Source: Capitulum mitella
Taxonomy: Eukaryota; Arthropoda; Thecostraca; Pollicipedomorpha; Pollicipedidae
Assembly (NCBI GenBank): GCA_030062745.1
Contig: CP099848.1
Coordinates: 5,511,685 to 5,575,684, forward strand
Direction of reading: 5' to 3'
DNA length: 64,000 nucleotides
Position numbers and translations under genes: made by a program. The notes beneath the pieces were generated by a model. The model ran no database searches. It saw only the letters and a program-made list of their open reading frames with translations, and had not been told where the DNA came from. Below, in pieces: positions 12,931 to 25,959 of the stretch; position 1 is the stretch's first letter; each line of letters begins with the position of its first letter.

Positions 12931-14794
12931 GGAACGTCATAGACACATACGGCGAGTACATACATCAGAAGCCAGCAATACTTGACGCTAAAGGAAGAAC
13001 AGGCTTCGCGTGCAGTCGACGTCAGTCAGCCCCTGAGGTCATTGACGACCAGGAGGTCAAGCACTTACTGTACAACGCTGAGAAGGGACATAGTGAGGGA
13101 CGGACCAAAGGCGGTAGTCATCATGAAAGACTTGATTTACTTTGCTCTAAGTGTCATAAGCAATAGAGCAACAAGGAAACATAGGTGAAGGGAGTCAAAA
13201 CGTTTATCCGAAAATTAGACACTTCTAGGAAAAAGACGAAGATTCCAAATAAGTTCGTCATCTGCGCAGCAATTTCCACCAAGGAAATAAGCAGGTTTTT
13301 TCTCTCTGTTGGAAGAGCTCACAACCGTAAAAAAATTAGAGCTTGCCTCATCCACAAGACTTCATTGTCTCTTCAGGGGGATGGAATTTTCTTTTCACCT
13401 GTCACCTGATCTCGCCACAGCCTGCTATACTACATACGCTCCGTCATGGACTAAGCACAGCTGAATATGTCCACGGTTTCACGTGCAGACCGCCTTCGAA
13501 CTATACTCACCAGATTCCTCCCATCGGGAGGTATTTGGATCGTCTGAAGGACAAAGACGGCTGACAAGCCGAAAGCTTTTGTCATCTGACGAAGAGAACA
13601 TGTTGCAAGTTTAACCCTGGTCAGGCCGGCCTCCAGATCCATCTCCATCTCCATGAGAACTCCGAAGATCTCAATTTAAATAAATGCCACAGAAAAAGTA
13701 AAAACACTGAAGGGAAGGCCTTGGTGAGGCGATAACAGAAGCCATTCGCAGAACTCGAAGAAAACATTTATATTGCCTACAGTTTGGCCAATATTATGCT
13801 CACTGTATCCCGGTTGTTGCGATTACCCCCTCCCCCCGCAACAAATTTCTTCCCTAATCAAGAAAGAACAAGAAAGCAAAAACAAGAATATAACAAGTTT
13901 TTTAGTTCATATGATATCTAATATGACTTATTCAGGGCACCCAGTGACATCTCATGTCTCAGGAAAATGGGAGTGCTTCATCGTTCTGCGTCTCCTCGGT
14001 CTGTACAGTAATTTTTTGGTATTTCGGTTAGCAAACCATGCTTTAGCGACTGGTTTTGAAAAATGTTCGACTGTTGTAACTATGGTCAATGAAATGTAAA
14101 ATGATGTTACCACTTTTCGTTACACTGTTAGTGCACATAGCCTTTGTCACATTCTAAAGATTTGATCAGTAAGAAACGTGACCATGATTGTCAGCACTGA
14201 AATTGGCTGGAAAAATTACCTCATAACCGGCTAAAATTTTGATTCTGATTTTGATTTTGGGACCACATAAGATCATTGACGTCATTAATCTTAAACAGCT
14301 CATAGATCTTTCAGACCCTAATAGCGAGCATAACCGTTTTTTCAACTTGTACTGTATCAAAAAGTGGTTCCAACACTCGTCAGACTCCTAAATTTTATAT
14401 TTAACATTTAACACGCAGATATTCTGTTATTTTTTTTGACGGAAGTCTTTTTTAGAGAATTGTGCGCCACTCTGCCGTGTCTCTGACAGTACGTCTCTGG
14501 CTCTGTAGATGACAACGTTGAAGGAGCCTAATTAACTTCCTATTTGGAACTGATGCTCGGTTCTAATGGCCGTGTTTCAACTCGTCCCGTCGTACATAAA
14601 GTTCAGCCTAGCTGACATGTTGTCCACTCATTGCTCTGTGTTAAAGCGGCGGCTCCGTGTAACCTGATTTCTAAGTTGCTTTGCTTGCATGCTACCGAGC
14701 TGACGTCGAACGTTCGAGCGCATTACTCAAACTGCAGTTCATTTACGTACATACAGAGCCTGCGACGCGCGACTGACCTTGTGTTCCACCACAG

Positions 14795-14961
14795 TCGGGT
14801 CACCTGTACTGTCTGGTGATGGAGTATGCTCCCGGCGGCGACCTCAGCTCTCTGGTGAAGGCGCAAAAGGAGGGTAGATTTCCGGAAGGCCGGGCACGCC
14901 CCTTCTGCCGCCAGCTGGTCTCGTCACTCACCTACATGCACGGCCGGGGCATTATCCACAG
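14795..14961 (+). CDS. Ser/Thr protein kinase, exon b: hinge to HRD arginine
   Basis: Encodes about 55 residues spanning subdomains V and VIa. LYCLVMEYAPGGDL is the hinge and alpha-D start, and the exon continues through an alpha-E helix (FCRQLVSSLTYMHGRG) to IIHR, where the arginine codon is split. The acceptor is TTCCACCACAG before 14795 and the donor is CAG|GTGAGT at 14961/14962. The exon enters in phase 0, matching the end of the 9093-9221 exon, and leaves with two bases of the arginine codon. LVMEYAPGGDL resembles the LVMELCPGGNL segment of HUNK. A degenerate minisatellite begins immediately after the donor. Confidence 0.95.
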
Positions 14962-15215
14962 GTGAGTGTCAGGTCCACCGCATCGCGCGTCTCCAGACAC
15001 CGTTACTGTGTCACTCACGGGTCAGTGTAGGGTCTCCTCCGGACACCGGACACAGGCCAGTGCCAGAAACCTCAAGACACCGTCCACATGTCAGTGTCGG
15101 GGAACCTCCAGACCCTGTTCACAGTGCCACAGGACGGTAATTCACACCGTCCTTTCACAGGCCGGTGTATCACGCGTCCACAGGTCAGTGATGAGTACCT
15201 CCAGGCACGACCCTC
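14962..15215. repeat. Degenerate minisatellite of about 55 bp with donor-like motifs
   Basis: Beginning at the exon donor itself (CAGGTGAGTGTC), related blocks of the type CTCCAGACACCGTT...CACAGGTCAGTGT recur about every 50-60 bp. Examples are GGGTCAGTGTAGGG, GGCCAGTGCC, CATGTCAGTGTCGGGG and CACAGGTCAGTGATG. Several copies resemble a 5' splice site. Confidence 0.65.
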
Positions 15216-16029
15216 AGCTACGTTTGTTCACAAAATGTTAGTGCTGAGGCCCAGTAAGACTCGCAATGCGCATCAAAATGGCACGTGACAGTTTCGGTTT
15301 CCACGTGCTGTGAACAGTGACCTAGAACTCCCCAAATCTTGATGATTTTACCCTTGGCTTGGACAACCGAGGATGGTGGCGCGATACCGCGGCAAACTGA
15401 TTCTGGCTCTACTGTCCCGGGAATGTTTTAGGCAGTCAGATTTCAGGAGATTTCGGTCAGATGCACAAAAACGCACAGGGCAGGATGGTGTTGTTCGCAT
15501 TGGGGCCAAAGTCTTGAATCCTTCAAAGTCTTTCTGAAATTTGCACGCTGAAAATCAGTTTAAGCAATGTCCATTGAAATATTTCACTGTCCAAATCAAC
15601 AGGTTCCATAGTACTTTTACGGTGATTAAAACGCTGTTACATATATGGTACGCTTCCTTCGGACAGTATTTTTCTAAGCCGTTGAAACATTGTCTGCTTT
15701 AGTACTGTACATTAGTCAGTAGTCGTTACTTATTCTTTTCGCTAGAATAAGGTGCATTTAATTGACATATGCGCTAATGGCGACTAAATGTTTTTACTTT
15801 TAATCCTAATCAGCACTAATGCCTCTGAACACTTTTAACCCTGCAACCCTCCAAACACTTTTAAGCCTAATTAGCAAGCTAATGCCTCCGAACTCTTTTG
15901 GGACAAAAAAGGACTCCTCTCATACTATTGACTTGCCCTTTCTGGAATTTCCCTGGAACTTGTAGGTTTATCCACCCAGATAACATAAAACTGATGGGTG
16001 CTGCAGAATTTGGCAATCATTTTTTGTCG

Positions 16030-16125
16030 AGTTCCGAGCTCAGCGTTAAGCGACCGGGAGTTGCACAGCAGGGATTGAACGCATTCAACCCGGCTTCGTA
16101 AAGCCTTTCGGCTAAAGTGGGGACG
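16030..16125 (-). repeat. tRNA-derived SINE-like fragment
   Basis: On the minus strand a TTTAGCCGAAAGGC segment (box A-like, near 16100-16113) precedes GCGTTCAATCCCTGC (box B-like, near 16069-16083) at tRNA-like spacing. No full cloverleaf or CCA end is visible, so this is a tRNA-related repeat or pseudogene rather than a functional tRNA gene. Confidence 0.35.
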
Positions 16126-16279
16126 TTGTGTGCCACAGTTTTGTTGGGTTAATGGCACGATATGATTGCGCTGTTTTTGGGTAGAAACCATTTTGGGGTT
16201 GACATACGGAAAGATACGTGCTTGTATGCGGTGCTCTCTTTTAGTGCTCTGTCGGGCTCCCCTCCGCGGTTGGTTTAAC

Positions 16280-16620
16280 TCGTAATGGTAACTGAGAACG
16301 CTGCAGTCTGTCGGGGTTCCCGGACGGCCGGCGCCGCCAGTCATCTGCCAGGCGACATCCAACCCCGGCTGGCCATATCGGGGACCGAACGGGCTGCCGG
16401 GGACCAAAAACGCCGGACGTCGTCGCCGGGCCGCAAGCCAAGTCGATTACATCAGACTAGCGCGGGACGTTCTCCAGTCCCTGGGTGCCGGGCCGCGACT
16501 GCGGGCAAGGCGCCGGCCAAAACGGCGCGTCCGGCTGCGGGCACAATGGCGGTCGAAACCTTGACGAGACACCATCGCTGTGCTGTGATTCAGAAGCGGC
16601 GACGTCGGCGCTGAGATTGG
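16280..16620. other. GC-rich island in intron 2
   Basis: GC- and CpG-rich sequence with overlapping chance open frames on both strands and no recognised domain. No splice or promoter structure could be assigned. Confidence 0.4.
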
Positions 16621-18289
16621 CACGGATCCTGCGGCAAACAGACTTCATCTCTGTGACATTTTTGATAGAGGACAGTACCAGCGCCATAGCACGGCAGCGC
16701 AGTGCGCGCGGGAAAAGTGACAGCGCTTACGAGTGCCGTGTGGTACGGCGGACTGCGGCTCGGAGTGTCCAGTTTCAGAAAAATAGTTTCGTGTTCCCTG
16801 CAGTGTTCGACATATTCGTCGTATTCTTACGCGAAGTTGGTGCTTTTCTAGCACATTTCTTCTGAGCATTTTTAGCGGCGATAGCTTTTTGTTTATTTCT
16901 GATAACATCAGGTGCACAGAATTAGTTTGAACGCAAACACCGTGAGGAAAAACCCATTTGAAAAGCGAAAAATGTTATCTTGTTTATTTTGCTTGCACAT
17001 CCAAGGAAGCACGTTCCTAATTCCAATACAGGGATTGCGCGGTAGGGAGTGAAATCGTCAACATTTTGATATCTCGTTCGATTCGTGTGAAACTAAATAT
17101 ATTTCATGTATCTCGTCAAGCAACGGGTGCTAGGGTCACAGGTGGCTCAAACCGATAGTCATTTTCAGATTTGGTGCTATTTAGGGTTACAGGCCATGTT
17201 TCACGGAACATGCATTACATGTCCGCCCGATTTAAAATCATTAAAATTATTTTTCGAGTGCGAGAGGTTTGTGTTACCAAATTGTGTGTTGTCGTCGAGA
17301 GGTTTCGCGGCGGATTGCAACTCCCTACCTGTCGTCTCGAGCGTCCAGCCTTCTGGTGGGCACTCAGGAGTCAACCGCCCGCTGTGACAGCAGAGATAGG
17401 AAACCTGACCGTTGCCTCCCACTTAACTATCCTGCTCGTTGACGGTCGTAGGTTATTGTAATTGCAGCCTGCGAACAGGTGATAGGGTTTGATAGCCCCG
17501 TCATTGGACTGGGGCGCGTGAGAGAAGCACTTGGCCGTCCAGCGCAGGACCGATGGGAACCTATCAGGTGGCGGCGACCGCGGCGACGGCGCCTCCGTTA
17601 TTGAGCCGGCAGTAAGTGGGAAGTTTTTACGAGGTGTTTTATGGCCGAGCGGGCGGGTCGTTTTGCTAAACTTGATAAGTCCACTGGCGGCACCGAGCGC
17701 TGGCTGAAGGTGGCACAGGACACAGCTGCGGAAATCCTATGGGAAGTGGGCTGTTTCCCGGCCACTTCACCAAAGTACGTGCTACAAAGAGTTCGTAGTT
17801 TCGATGTGTTGGATCTCTTTGAGACACGTTCAATTTCTTTATTTCTTTACGCTCTTGTCTTCGAATCTGAAAGAGAGCCATCATGCTAGATGCTCTTTTG
17901 CGTCGGACCAACCGTGGGATAAGGAAACTCACGCATTCCGGACTTCTGCCTCTTTTGTGACTGATCTACTCACGGATTCAATAGAATGTGTGCTTGGGTT
18001 GCCGGTCCGTTTCGTTCCAGACACGTAAAGATTAAGCGATTTAGACGTAAAGATATTAGGGAAAAAAATAAACTCATTGTAGAATGTGCAGGCTGCTTAC
18101 GAACACGTGCCATTTAAGACACGTAAAGATTGTATTTTCCACGCAAAAACTGTTCTAATAAGACGTTTCTCAGTCCTGCTGTTGTACTCTGAGACATCAT
18201 TGTTGTAGCTATCTCGTTGAAGGCAGAGATGGCTCACCACCATCACTGTTCATTGAGCGATATCGATATAAGAGAGGAGAACATCTTTC

Positions 18290-18580
18290 GTAATGAAACG
18301 TAATGAATAAAAAAAAAACGGTAAGTAAAGTACAGAAATGAAATAAATTAAATGAATTGTAGCAGTAAAAATTGAACGTACAGCACGAACAGAAAAAACT
18401 CAGAAATTATCGTGAAATGTTAAAGAAATGCAAATATACAAGACATAATAAATATAACTTCAGTTATGACATGTGATATAGGTGAAGCAGATATTGATAT
18501 AAAATAAGCATGAAATAAGAAGAAATAACAACGTAGCATGAAAGTTGTACAAAGAACAGAAAAGGATATAAACCTAAATA
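18290..18580. repeat. A-rich, purine-skewed degenerate repeat
   Basis: Recurrent GAAATAAA / AAATGAATTG-type words on the plus strand over about 290 bp. A similar stretch lies at 19680-19920, and a complementary T-rich version at about 31820-31950. No coding content. Confidence 0.45.
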
Positions 18581-18849
18581 ATATGTCCAACAGATGCAAT
18601 TCAAACCATATTTGCGTGCGCAGACATACTTATATGCTCGTTTTTGGTCCCACGCAAACTTATTAAGTTATCTGTGTTACGGTACCATTTTACACTTCCT
18701 GCATTAGCCTGGTAAAAACAGACATTGAAGGAGTCAAAAGCTTTGAGACACCTCTAAAATTACAACAGGAATTTGAAGACCAGGACGCCATCATTCAGGG
18801 AAAACAATCTGGTCAGAGCAGCTGGACTAAACTGTTGCGGTGACAGCAT

Positions 18850-19450
18850 GGTCGATACTGTGTACACCCGAGACAGGACGCACGGCAAAAGGTGGTAATT
18901 CAAAAAATGTAGGAAAGTCCGGCAACTTTTTAATGGGCTTTTCCAAACATCAAAAGTGGGTCCTTTCATGATAACGAAAATGACATTTTTGTGCATCCAG
19001 CGAGTTAGCCAAACTCTGATGAAAACTCTCATTGAGAAGCCAACGATCAACCTCACAGTTTCAAACTGGGTCCAATTTGTCCGAGATGTCATGTCGAAGG
19101 ACGTCATCGACATGCTGTAAGGTCAGAAGACGGGGACCAGGAAAGTTGGCCGTCGTGGACAAGCGTGTAATCTCGAAAAGAAAATATAAACGCGGTAGCC
19201 CTCATACAACAGTGTTGGGTCCCTGGAACATATGAGGGCGAAGAAAAGATCCGCATTCTGCAGCGCATTTAGAACCAGAACCGTGACGAAAGAATTCAAA
19301 TAATACAAGTTAACGTCAAGCAGCGATCAAACACACAAAGACGAGGAGCGTATCTATCAGGTTCCCGCCACGGTCGGCCACCAGCACAAAACTGCCAATC
19401 ACAGCAGGTGCTTCAAGGCTCTCGATGGACCACACACCAGTCACGCAGAG
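18850..19450 (+). pseudogene. Merlin / IS1595-like transposase remnant
   Basis: In the plus frames, the segment KLAVVDKRVISKRKYKRG (about 19139-19195) matches the pattern around the first catalytic aspartate of Merlin/ISXO2-type DDE transposases, which is typically a VEIDES-x4-KRKYxRG block. Upstream, in a different frame, INLTVSNWVQFVRDV resembles the helical region before the catalytic core. The usual glutamate after the aspartate is K here, and stops and frame changes interrupt the downstream part, so this is a dead copy. Terminal inverted repeats could not be delimited. It lies inside kinase intron 2 and has no evident link to the kinase. Confidence 0.5.
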
Positions 19451-19607
19451 GGCTACTTTAGACAAATAGTTTCTCCACAAGAGAAATGTGAAGTAGTAAA
19501 TCCCCAGCTATCTAGGAGAATTTACATGGATGAAACGTCACCGTCAAAACCAGCGGTTAGCCTTCATCCGCATTGTTCCCCGCCAAAATAGCTTCAGCTA
19601 AACTTAA

Positions 19608-19690
19608 GAAACCTATTCCAGCTGATCATAACCTAACCTGACCTAACTTGTAACCCAGCCTAGCTTAAACCTCTAAATCTAACCTTACCA
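19608..19690. repeat. Short interstitial CCTAA-like stretch
   Basis: Contains AACCTAACCTGACCTAACTT followed by degraded CCTA-type words. It resembles the complement of the arthropod-type TTAGG telomere repeat, but is short and imperfect. It could equally be a decayed intronic simple repeat. Confidence 0.3.
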
Positions 19691-20394
19691 CAGAAAAATA
19701 ACCGAGTCGAAATATTACGAATGGAATGGAGTAGAAATAGTGAAGAGAAAAATAGAAGAATTTGACTAGAACATTAAGAACATGATAAAACAGAGAGCAC
19801 AAATAAAAGAAAAAGAAAGGAATAAAATTGACGAAAAATCTGGTTAGAAGCGTGAAAGCATATGAAATAAAATAAAATGTTAAACCGAAAAAATAGGATA
19901 ATATAAATCTCACAAAATACATCGAGGACAACACAGCATCAGCACAGGAAAATAACCCCCAAAACCCTTGTTCACTCTATGGAAATCTTTCCCAGCATAT
20001 TTAACCCCACCCAAGCCCCCTATTCCCAGCATTTATCCCGTACTGGGCATACCATAACTCGGGTGACGTGGGAAGAACAGTGGTTTCAAACTGAAACTGA
20101 AGTATTGTGGAAAGGACGTTCACTTCAACCGAAATATCGCGGAAAACAGCACACTTCATGAGACCAGAAAAAAAAATCAGCCGAGATTAACCTCACTCAA
20201 ATGCCTTGTTTCCAACGTTGATGCCGTGCTGGACATACTAGTACCGCGGAAAACAGCATTCACTTCGCGAATGCTCATGCGCTATCTTATATTTAACTGC
20301 GACAACAACACGACCGATCAACCAATGAACGTCCACCGACGGCGCAAGCAATCTTCGTATAATAATCGTTTGTTTTTCTAGTTTGGAACAAACC

Positions 20395-20475
20395 GCCTCT
20401 AGGGCTCAGAGGCTCAGAATTTTGGGTCAAGTTTTGTGTCTCGTCTGGCGTCAATCAGTCGTGTCCAATAATAAC
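20395..20475 (+). repeat. SINE-like family, fragment 1
   Basis: The block GCCTCT.GGGCTCA...GTCAAGTTTTGTGTCTCGTCTGGCGTCAATCAGTCGTG is shared with 48890-48965 at clear but diverged similarity. That second site continues into a tail also found after the tRNA-like unit at 56.1 kb. Confidence 0.5.
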
Positions 20476-21883
20476 CGGTGATCTACAAAGTCTTTGACTT
20501 ATGTGAGCAAGATTCGCCGCTGGACCGGTGTCCACATGAAAGATAGCTCATGCCTGGCATTTTGTAAGAGGCCATGCGTGTATTATTTGCTTGCTTGTTC
20601 GCAGTGATTTTTTATAGGACGTCGTCTTAGCTCATTTTTTTAAGGCTCACGTAATGCTGCAAACGACGGATGAAATGGTCCTCTGTTTATAGCTCCGTGC
20701 AGAGAGCATTCGTTGCAATTTGATTACCGACCGACCCACCTTCCTACTCGTGACCAGCTTGGACCCGCTGATCGGGCTCCAGTTGCCTGGACATGCCTCA
20801 GTTCAGCTTGTCTTTTCTGTTCCTTCCAGTTGTTACCTGAGTGTCTGATGGTATCGCCACCGATGTGTGCGTATGTGTGTGTGCACCTGTACGTGCTTGG
20901 TCTTGTGAGGATTAACATGCCTTAAGCGGAAGCCGAAGTCGCACGTCTCGATTGGACCCTCCACAGTGGCTGAGACCGTTGTATCTCGGGGAGGTCACGG
21001 GGCCACGGAGACAACAGCACGCTGGCATATCGGGCCAGGTCGAGCACCCTGTAACAGCTGAATAAACAGGCTCTATGGCAGGCAATAGATCGCTGATGAA
21101 TCGCGTCCGGCGGCGGCGATTTCCGCATTGTGATGTGTCTGAGAGGTCGAGTAGGAAAGCGGGAAATCCAGGAAAACATATCGACAGAGATAGGAAGAGT
21201 GGGGGATGAGATAGAGGGGGAGGGAGGGGGAGCAAGAGGCAGCTGAAAGACGCACTTCAGCGAGTTGGTTGAAACACCTCACTCGGAAGTTTTGTTGATC
21301 TGTAAGCGTGCTTGCCTTCGGATTTCTTCGCGACTGCTCTTAGCACGAATCCTCAGCAATATTTTTGCATTGTTAGTAGCGGGTAACTGATCACCATTAG
21401 GCAAGCATAAAAGTTGCCCCTCTAGTCGCACCACACCAAGCACATATTGTCGGCTCGTAGTCAGAGAAACGTATCGGATCAGCCTGTCTCTGTAGCGTTT
21501 AGTTTGTCCTTAGGACGCGCACCCGCTTGGCCTAACGCCTTCTTTTCGTCGCAGCGACTCGAGGCACCGCGCCGGATATCGCCACACTGCGCCATTACCG
21601 CCTCATTTATTCTGTCGACCGGATGAAAACATGGCGTTTAACTCGCCTCGCCGGTCATCCATCATCGTCAATTCTGCTCCAGATCCGTCTTGATTTACGC
21701 CCACAGAAGTGGTTTGTTTTCTAAGGGAGATGTATGAGCGCAGAGGGCAGGAAACGGCCCAGCGTCTGGCGCTGGCGGTCCACTGGCTGCGGCAGCTGAG
21801 GACTGCACAAACCGTTCGAACCTGTTTCAGTTGCTCATTTCTTGACGAATTTCGGTTCCGGGCAGCATCGACTGCCCTGCACC

Positions 21884-22056
21884 AGTCTCTGGCGACATTC
21901 TGTCCCGCTGAAGTGTCTTTCAGCTGTCTCTGGAAACATTCTGACTCGACGAAGTGCGTCTTTCTGGAGTGTACGTCTCTGGAGGCGACCTGATGCTCTG
22001 AGATGCATCTTTCAGTCGTCGCTGGGGACGTTCTCTGCCTGCTCAGCCGTGTCCGG
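21884..22056. repeat. Four-copy degenerate tandem repeat, 40-50-bp unit
   Basis: The start (CTCTGG or CGCTGG) followed by (A/G)ACATTCT or a variant recurs at about 21887, 21929, 21977 and 22021. Each is followed by a CGA/CTGA segment and a TCTTTC(A/T) segment. The copies are strongly diverged. Confidence 0.6.
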
Positions 22057-22329
22057 CAGCCGTCCCTGGGGAATTCATGCCTGCCGCCGTGGTGCGCCGG
22101 GCCCGGCAGGACCGCAATCTGAGTACGTGTTGGGTCCAGTTTGTAACAGGCTTTCTACGGACCGCTAGCTACGGCAGGAATGCAAATCCATCATAGCAAC
22201 AGAAATCCAGTTTTTAGAAGCTCAGCTTTCTTATCTTCGTTGACGTTTGCATGCTTCCCATCCCACGGCAATAAATAAATAGTGCGATGAAATGTCTTGC
22301 GCCAGAAAGCAACATCTGCACTGGACTAG

Positions 22330-22640
22330 CCGACCGGACACTGGACTGCGAACTCGGGTGGGCTCGGTGGCAGGGCTCTCCAGGCAGGCGCCCCCTCCCC
22401 CGGAGCTCGGCCCGGCGCCACCGCCGGCGGCGGTCGAAGAGCTTTGTCCGGGCTAAAGTCAGTCTGATTGGGTCGCCGGCGATGACCGGTGTTTGTGCCA
22501 GCTCGAGCCGACCGGCCGCGCCGCGCCGAATGTCGGGCAAGTCGGCTGGACCTGCTCCCCCTCCCTCTCTGCGGGACCAGGGCAGCCCCCTCCCCAGGAC
22601 CAGGACAGTCGGCGGTCGTCGTGGGTGGAAGATGTGCTGG
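22330..22640. other. GC-rich island in intron 2
   Basis: GC-rich sequence with many CpG dinucleotides and chance open frames on both strands. No domain or splice pattern recognised. Confidence 0.4.
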
Positions 22641-23772
22641 CGCTGGAGTTAATGCACTGCTTTTAGTTCCTTGGATTCCTGCGAGCGGAGCGAAGCTTCC
22701 TTGGAGGCCAGCGTTTACGTTGTCTGCCTCTTACTTTGCTGCCATTTACGAACGCTTGCAGTCCAGATTTTTGTCGACAATGTCGGTGTGCTATTGTTTT
22801 ACCCATGTTAATGACCTTAACGCCTTCGCGAGCTAATAACTTCGCAAACACTGGAAATTCAATCGTGATGTTTTCACCAGGAGATAGCCCAGTTTTGGCA
22901 TGTTTCACATTTGCATTCGGAATGCGTTGGCTTGCTAGCATTTCTGTCCACATCGAACGTTCCGGGAATGAAGTTTCCGTGCTTAGATCTCCTTACTACG
23001 GATTTTTTGGGAGTTCCTCAGAAATGACAGCAAAGGATACTATGAATGCGAGTGACGTTTAATCTTAAGATTTCTTGGAGGGAAATTGCCGAAATAGATT
23101 TGTTAATGTTGGTTTGCATTATGAAGTGTCGCAAGGGAAACATGCGAGGAACAATATTTCGAAATTTGCCACCAAATTTGAAAGGAAACGTATGACGACC
23201 CAGTCGTTTGCGACCACCAGTATCGTCAAAATTAAACTGGAGAATGAAAAAGACATGAAATGTGCACAGTGAATAATAATAATACAGAGATATCTTTTAA
23301 CAGAAGTTGCCCTGTTCCTTGGAAAAGCTTTCGACCCCGCACAGAGTGAATCCCTTCAATTGTTCGGAAAGTATATCTGTAGTTTTCGCACGACTGCCAC
23401 CACGGACTAGACTAAAGAAAAAACGGTTCCAGGCGGAAGTTGCATTAATTTCGATCATAAACAGTAGCAGACAGATTGCATTTTTTCACGCCTTTACTTT
23501 ACACACCTTTATTTTACGGACACCCACTACTTCTTCCGCCATGCAAGGTAGGAATCACTTCATGTGAATCATTGCGGCTTTGTTGGCAGATGACGAAGAT
23601 GTCATTGGCTTGTCTGTAAACATATAGCACAGTGGAATCGTGGTTAGTGGTGTTTCACACACACGTCGCGTAGTTCAGATGTCTGTTTAATGCCTTTTTT
23701 TGGCAGCAACTTGTCGCTGGTGTCAAATGCATGGCTCACTTCTGCGTGCTTTGCAATCAGTAGATCTGTTTG

Positions 23773-23925
23773 TCTTTCAGTGAAGAGAGGACATGCTAGC
23801 AAACGAACAGAACAGGTCAGGACAGGGCAAAACGGAACGCTAGGACTGCCCTGCTTCGACGGGACAGAGAGGAATGCAGGACATGAAAGGACAGCAGGGA
23901 ACAGAAAGGCGGAAAGGAGCCGATA
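23773..23925. repeat. Purine-rich GGACAG-type degenerate repeat
   Basis: Repeated words such as GAGAGGACA, GGTCAGGACAGGGCA, GGGACAGAGAGGA and AGGACATGAAAGGACAGCAGG make a purine-skewed tract of about 150 bp. This is the likely cause of the open frame read across it. Confidence 0.5.
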
Positions 23926-25959
23926 TCCTATCCAATTTTCATGGTTGTTGATGTCATCACTCATTGCTTTAGACGACGCTTCTTGGGTCAGTTCCGACAG
24001 CGTGAGTCATCCGGAAGAACTACGTCCATTAATTATCAACCGAACAAAGACTGCTCCACGCACTTCCCGAAACAATGCTTCAGTTGTGCCAGTACTTGCA
24101 GCAAAAACCGACAGGAAGCCATTTGCTGGATAATAGGACATCACGTCAATTTATTTGAGGATAGTTAAAAGATAATGGGCGACCCAAAAAGCGGTTTAAA
24201 GAACTTTACTGCTGAGTGATAAAACCACAGTAAATCCGGAATGGTTGTTCCTTGTGGTACGGTTAAGCCGCTGGGATTACATTTAAGTCCCAGAGCTCCA
24301 GAAATCAGCTCTGGTCATTATTACCGCCATGCAATGGTTTCCTGCAACATTGGAGATATTACTTTTACTTCACCTCTTTATATGGCCGATATTTACGGGA
24401 ATCGTAAGAAAATTTCGCTTCATATCAGAAGTCATTACCCTGGTATGGGTAATGAACTCTGATACGAGGAAAATTGGAGAAGTTTTTAGAAACCCCTTCT
24501 AGCCTTTGATCCGCTATTAGAAACGCATAACATTTGGCAAACGTCATGATTGCTATCATGTCTGATGGGCCTGAAAGCTTGAAGACGATACTTGGAATAG
24601 AGGTTCAGTTACTGAGGTCTACAATTTTTCAATTTTTACAATTTACAATATTTCCACTGTTCGACTTCCGTGTACGAAATACAGTCTGGCGCCACAGCAC
24701 TCAACGGTTTTGACAGGGGCCGTTGGCCACGTGTCAGTCCACAGCAAAGACATTACCACCTCATGATTTTTGTACTGTTCGAACACAGTGAAATAGTGAT
24801 TACGAATATGCTAGACAATAATGATAGCTTTGCCAGTTGGAGACGTAATGATATAAAAACCAGTAGGTCTTAGGGGCAACGATGAACATGACTTGGCTTT
24901 CTTATTACATGCCTGTTATTGGTGAGCGCCTAGAAGGAAACATTATGATCTATGCACCATCCGGTTTCTTGTTTTGTTGACAACAAAATGGCATATAATT
25001 CGTCATGTTTAAACAAGTTTTGTAGTTTCTAGAACAACGAACACATGGCCGCGCGCCACCAGGTGGTCGCGGCCGCTCGGCAGCACAGAACGAAACAACA
25101 TCGTGCGAGATTTATTGGGCATTACTGCGACATTTTTCAACGTGTCGAGGGCTTTTTTGACACCGTAGAACGTCAAAGCGGTTAAGGAATAGGCACCGAA
25201 AGTTTGCCTATTGCCTTATAGAAAGAAAGAAAGAAAGTCAAAGCCGCCTGGCTATGACTAGTGAAAAACGGAGAGGAATCCGTAGGACCTTCCTCTCTCT
25301 TATTACATTATTTCTCTCCAAGTAAAATCTTGCTGTTCATTAAACTTGACCATTGTTCTTGTGCGGTTCTGAAACGCCGCAACCGCAGGCCCTCGAATGC
25401 AACTAAAAATCAATGCGCGAAGGCAGAGCAAGTACGGCTGCAACTGAAAAGCGACAAATGATGGCGTTCATTTGTGACAACCGCGCCGTACTGCGGAAAT
25501 TTAAATGATGTCGGTTTTCCCATCTCTGAGACGATTACTCGATACTGGAAGGATGAAAACAGATCTGGCAGCGGAAGAGAGCTCTAGTTAGCTCAGTTTT
25601 TTTACAAGAAGCGAGGAGTCGCGACCGTCCATGCTATGTCAGCGATACCTGGATTGCGCCTTTAAGTGTGGCAAATCGTTTGGGTGAACATGAGGAACCT
25701 TGTTTGGTATAGAAAACGAACCTTCACCTATCCGGCAAAAGGTGTCGATCGTTAGCCATTCCTGAGGCTGAGACCCGATCAAAGCCCAGTAGCAACCGAT
25801 TCGTTGTCACCTTGGTGGTCTGAGTTGCAGGTTACATCAGGTAATGATCGAACACAGACGAGGACAGCTGCCGATTCATCACCTGCTCTTGGCGGAAAAA
25901 GGTATCGAGGTATTCTACCGTCAGGACGCTTTACAGGCAGCGGAACTGGATCTTTTTAC

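Larger units (their letters stand above)
9222..14794 (+). other. Kinase intron 1 (5,573 bp)
   Basis: Bounded by GTGAGC and ...CACCACAG. It carries a 92-bp tandem repeat right after the donor, a GC-rich island to about 10060, a poly-T (11281-11292) and C-rich run (about 11372-11400), and one copy of an unclassified dispersed repeat (about 12540-12930). I recognise nothing else in 10.1-11.3, 11.4-12.5 or 13-14.79 kb. Confidence 0.85.

Noticed and set aside
21709..21830. Possible amphipathic-helix exon (EMYERRGQETAQRLALAVHW)
   Set aside because: It looks helical, but the kinase HRD motif is split precisely across this intron, leaving no room for an insertion here, and no other gene context supports it.
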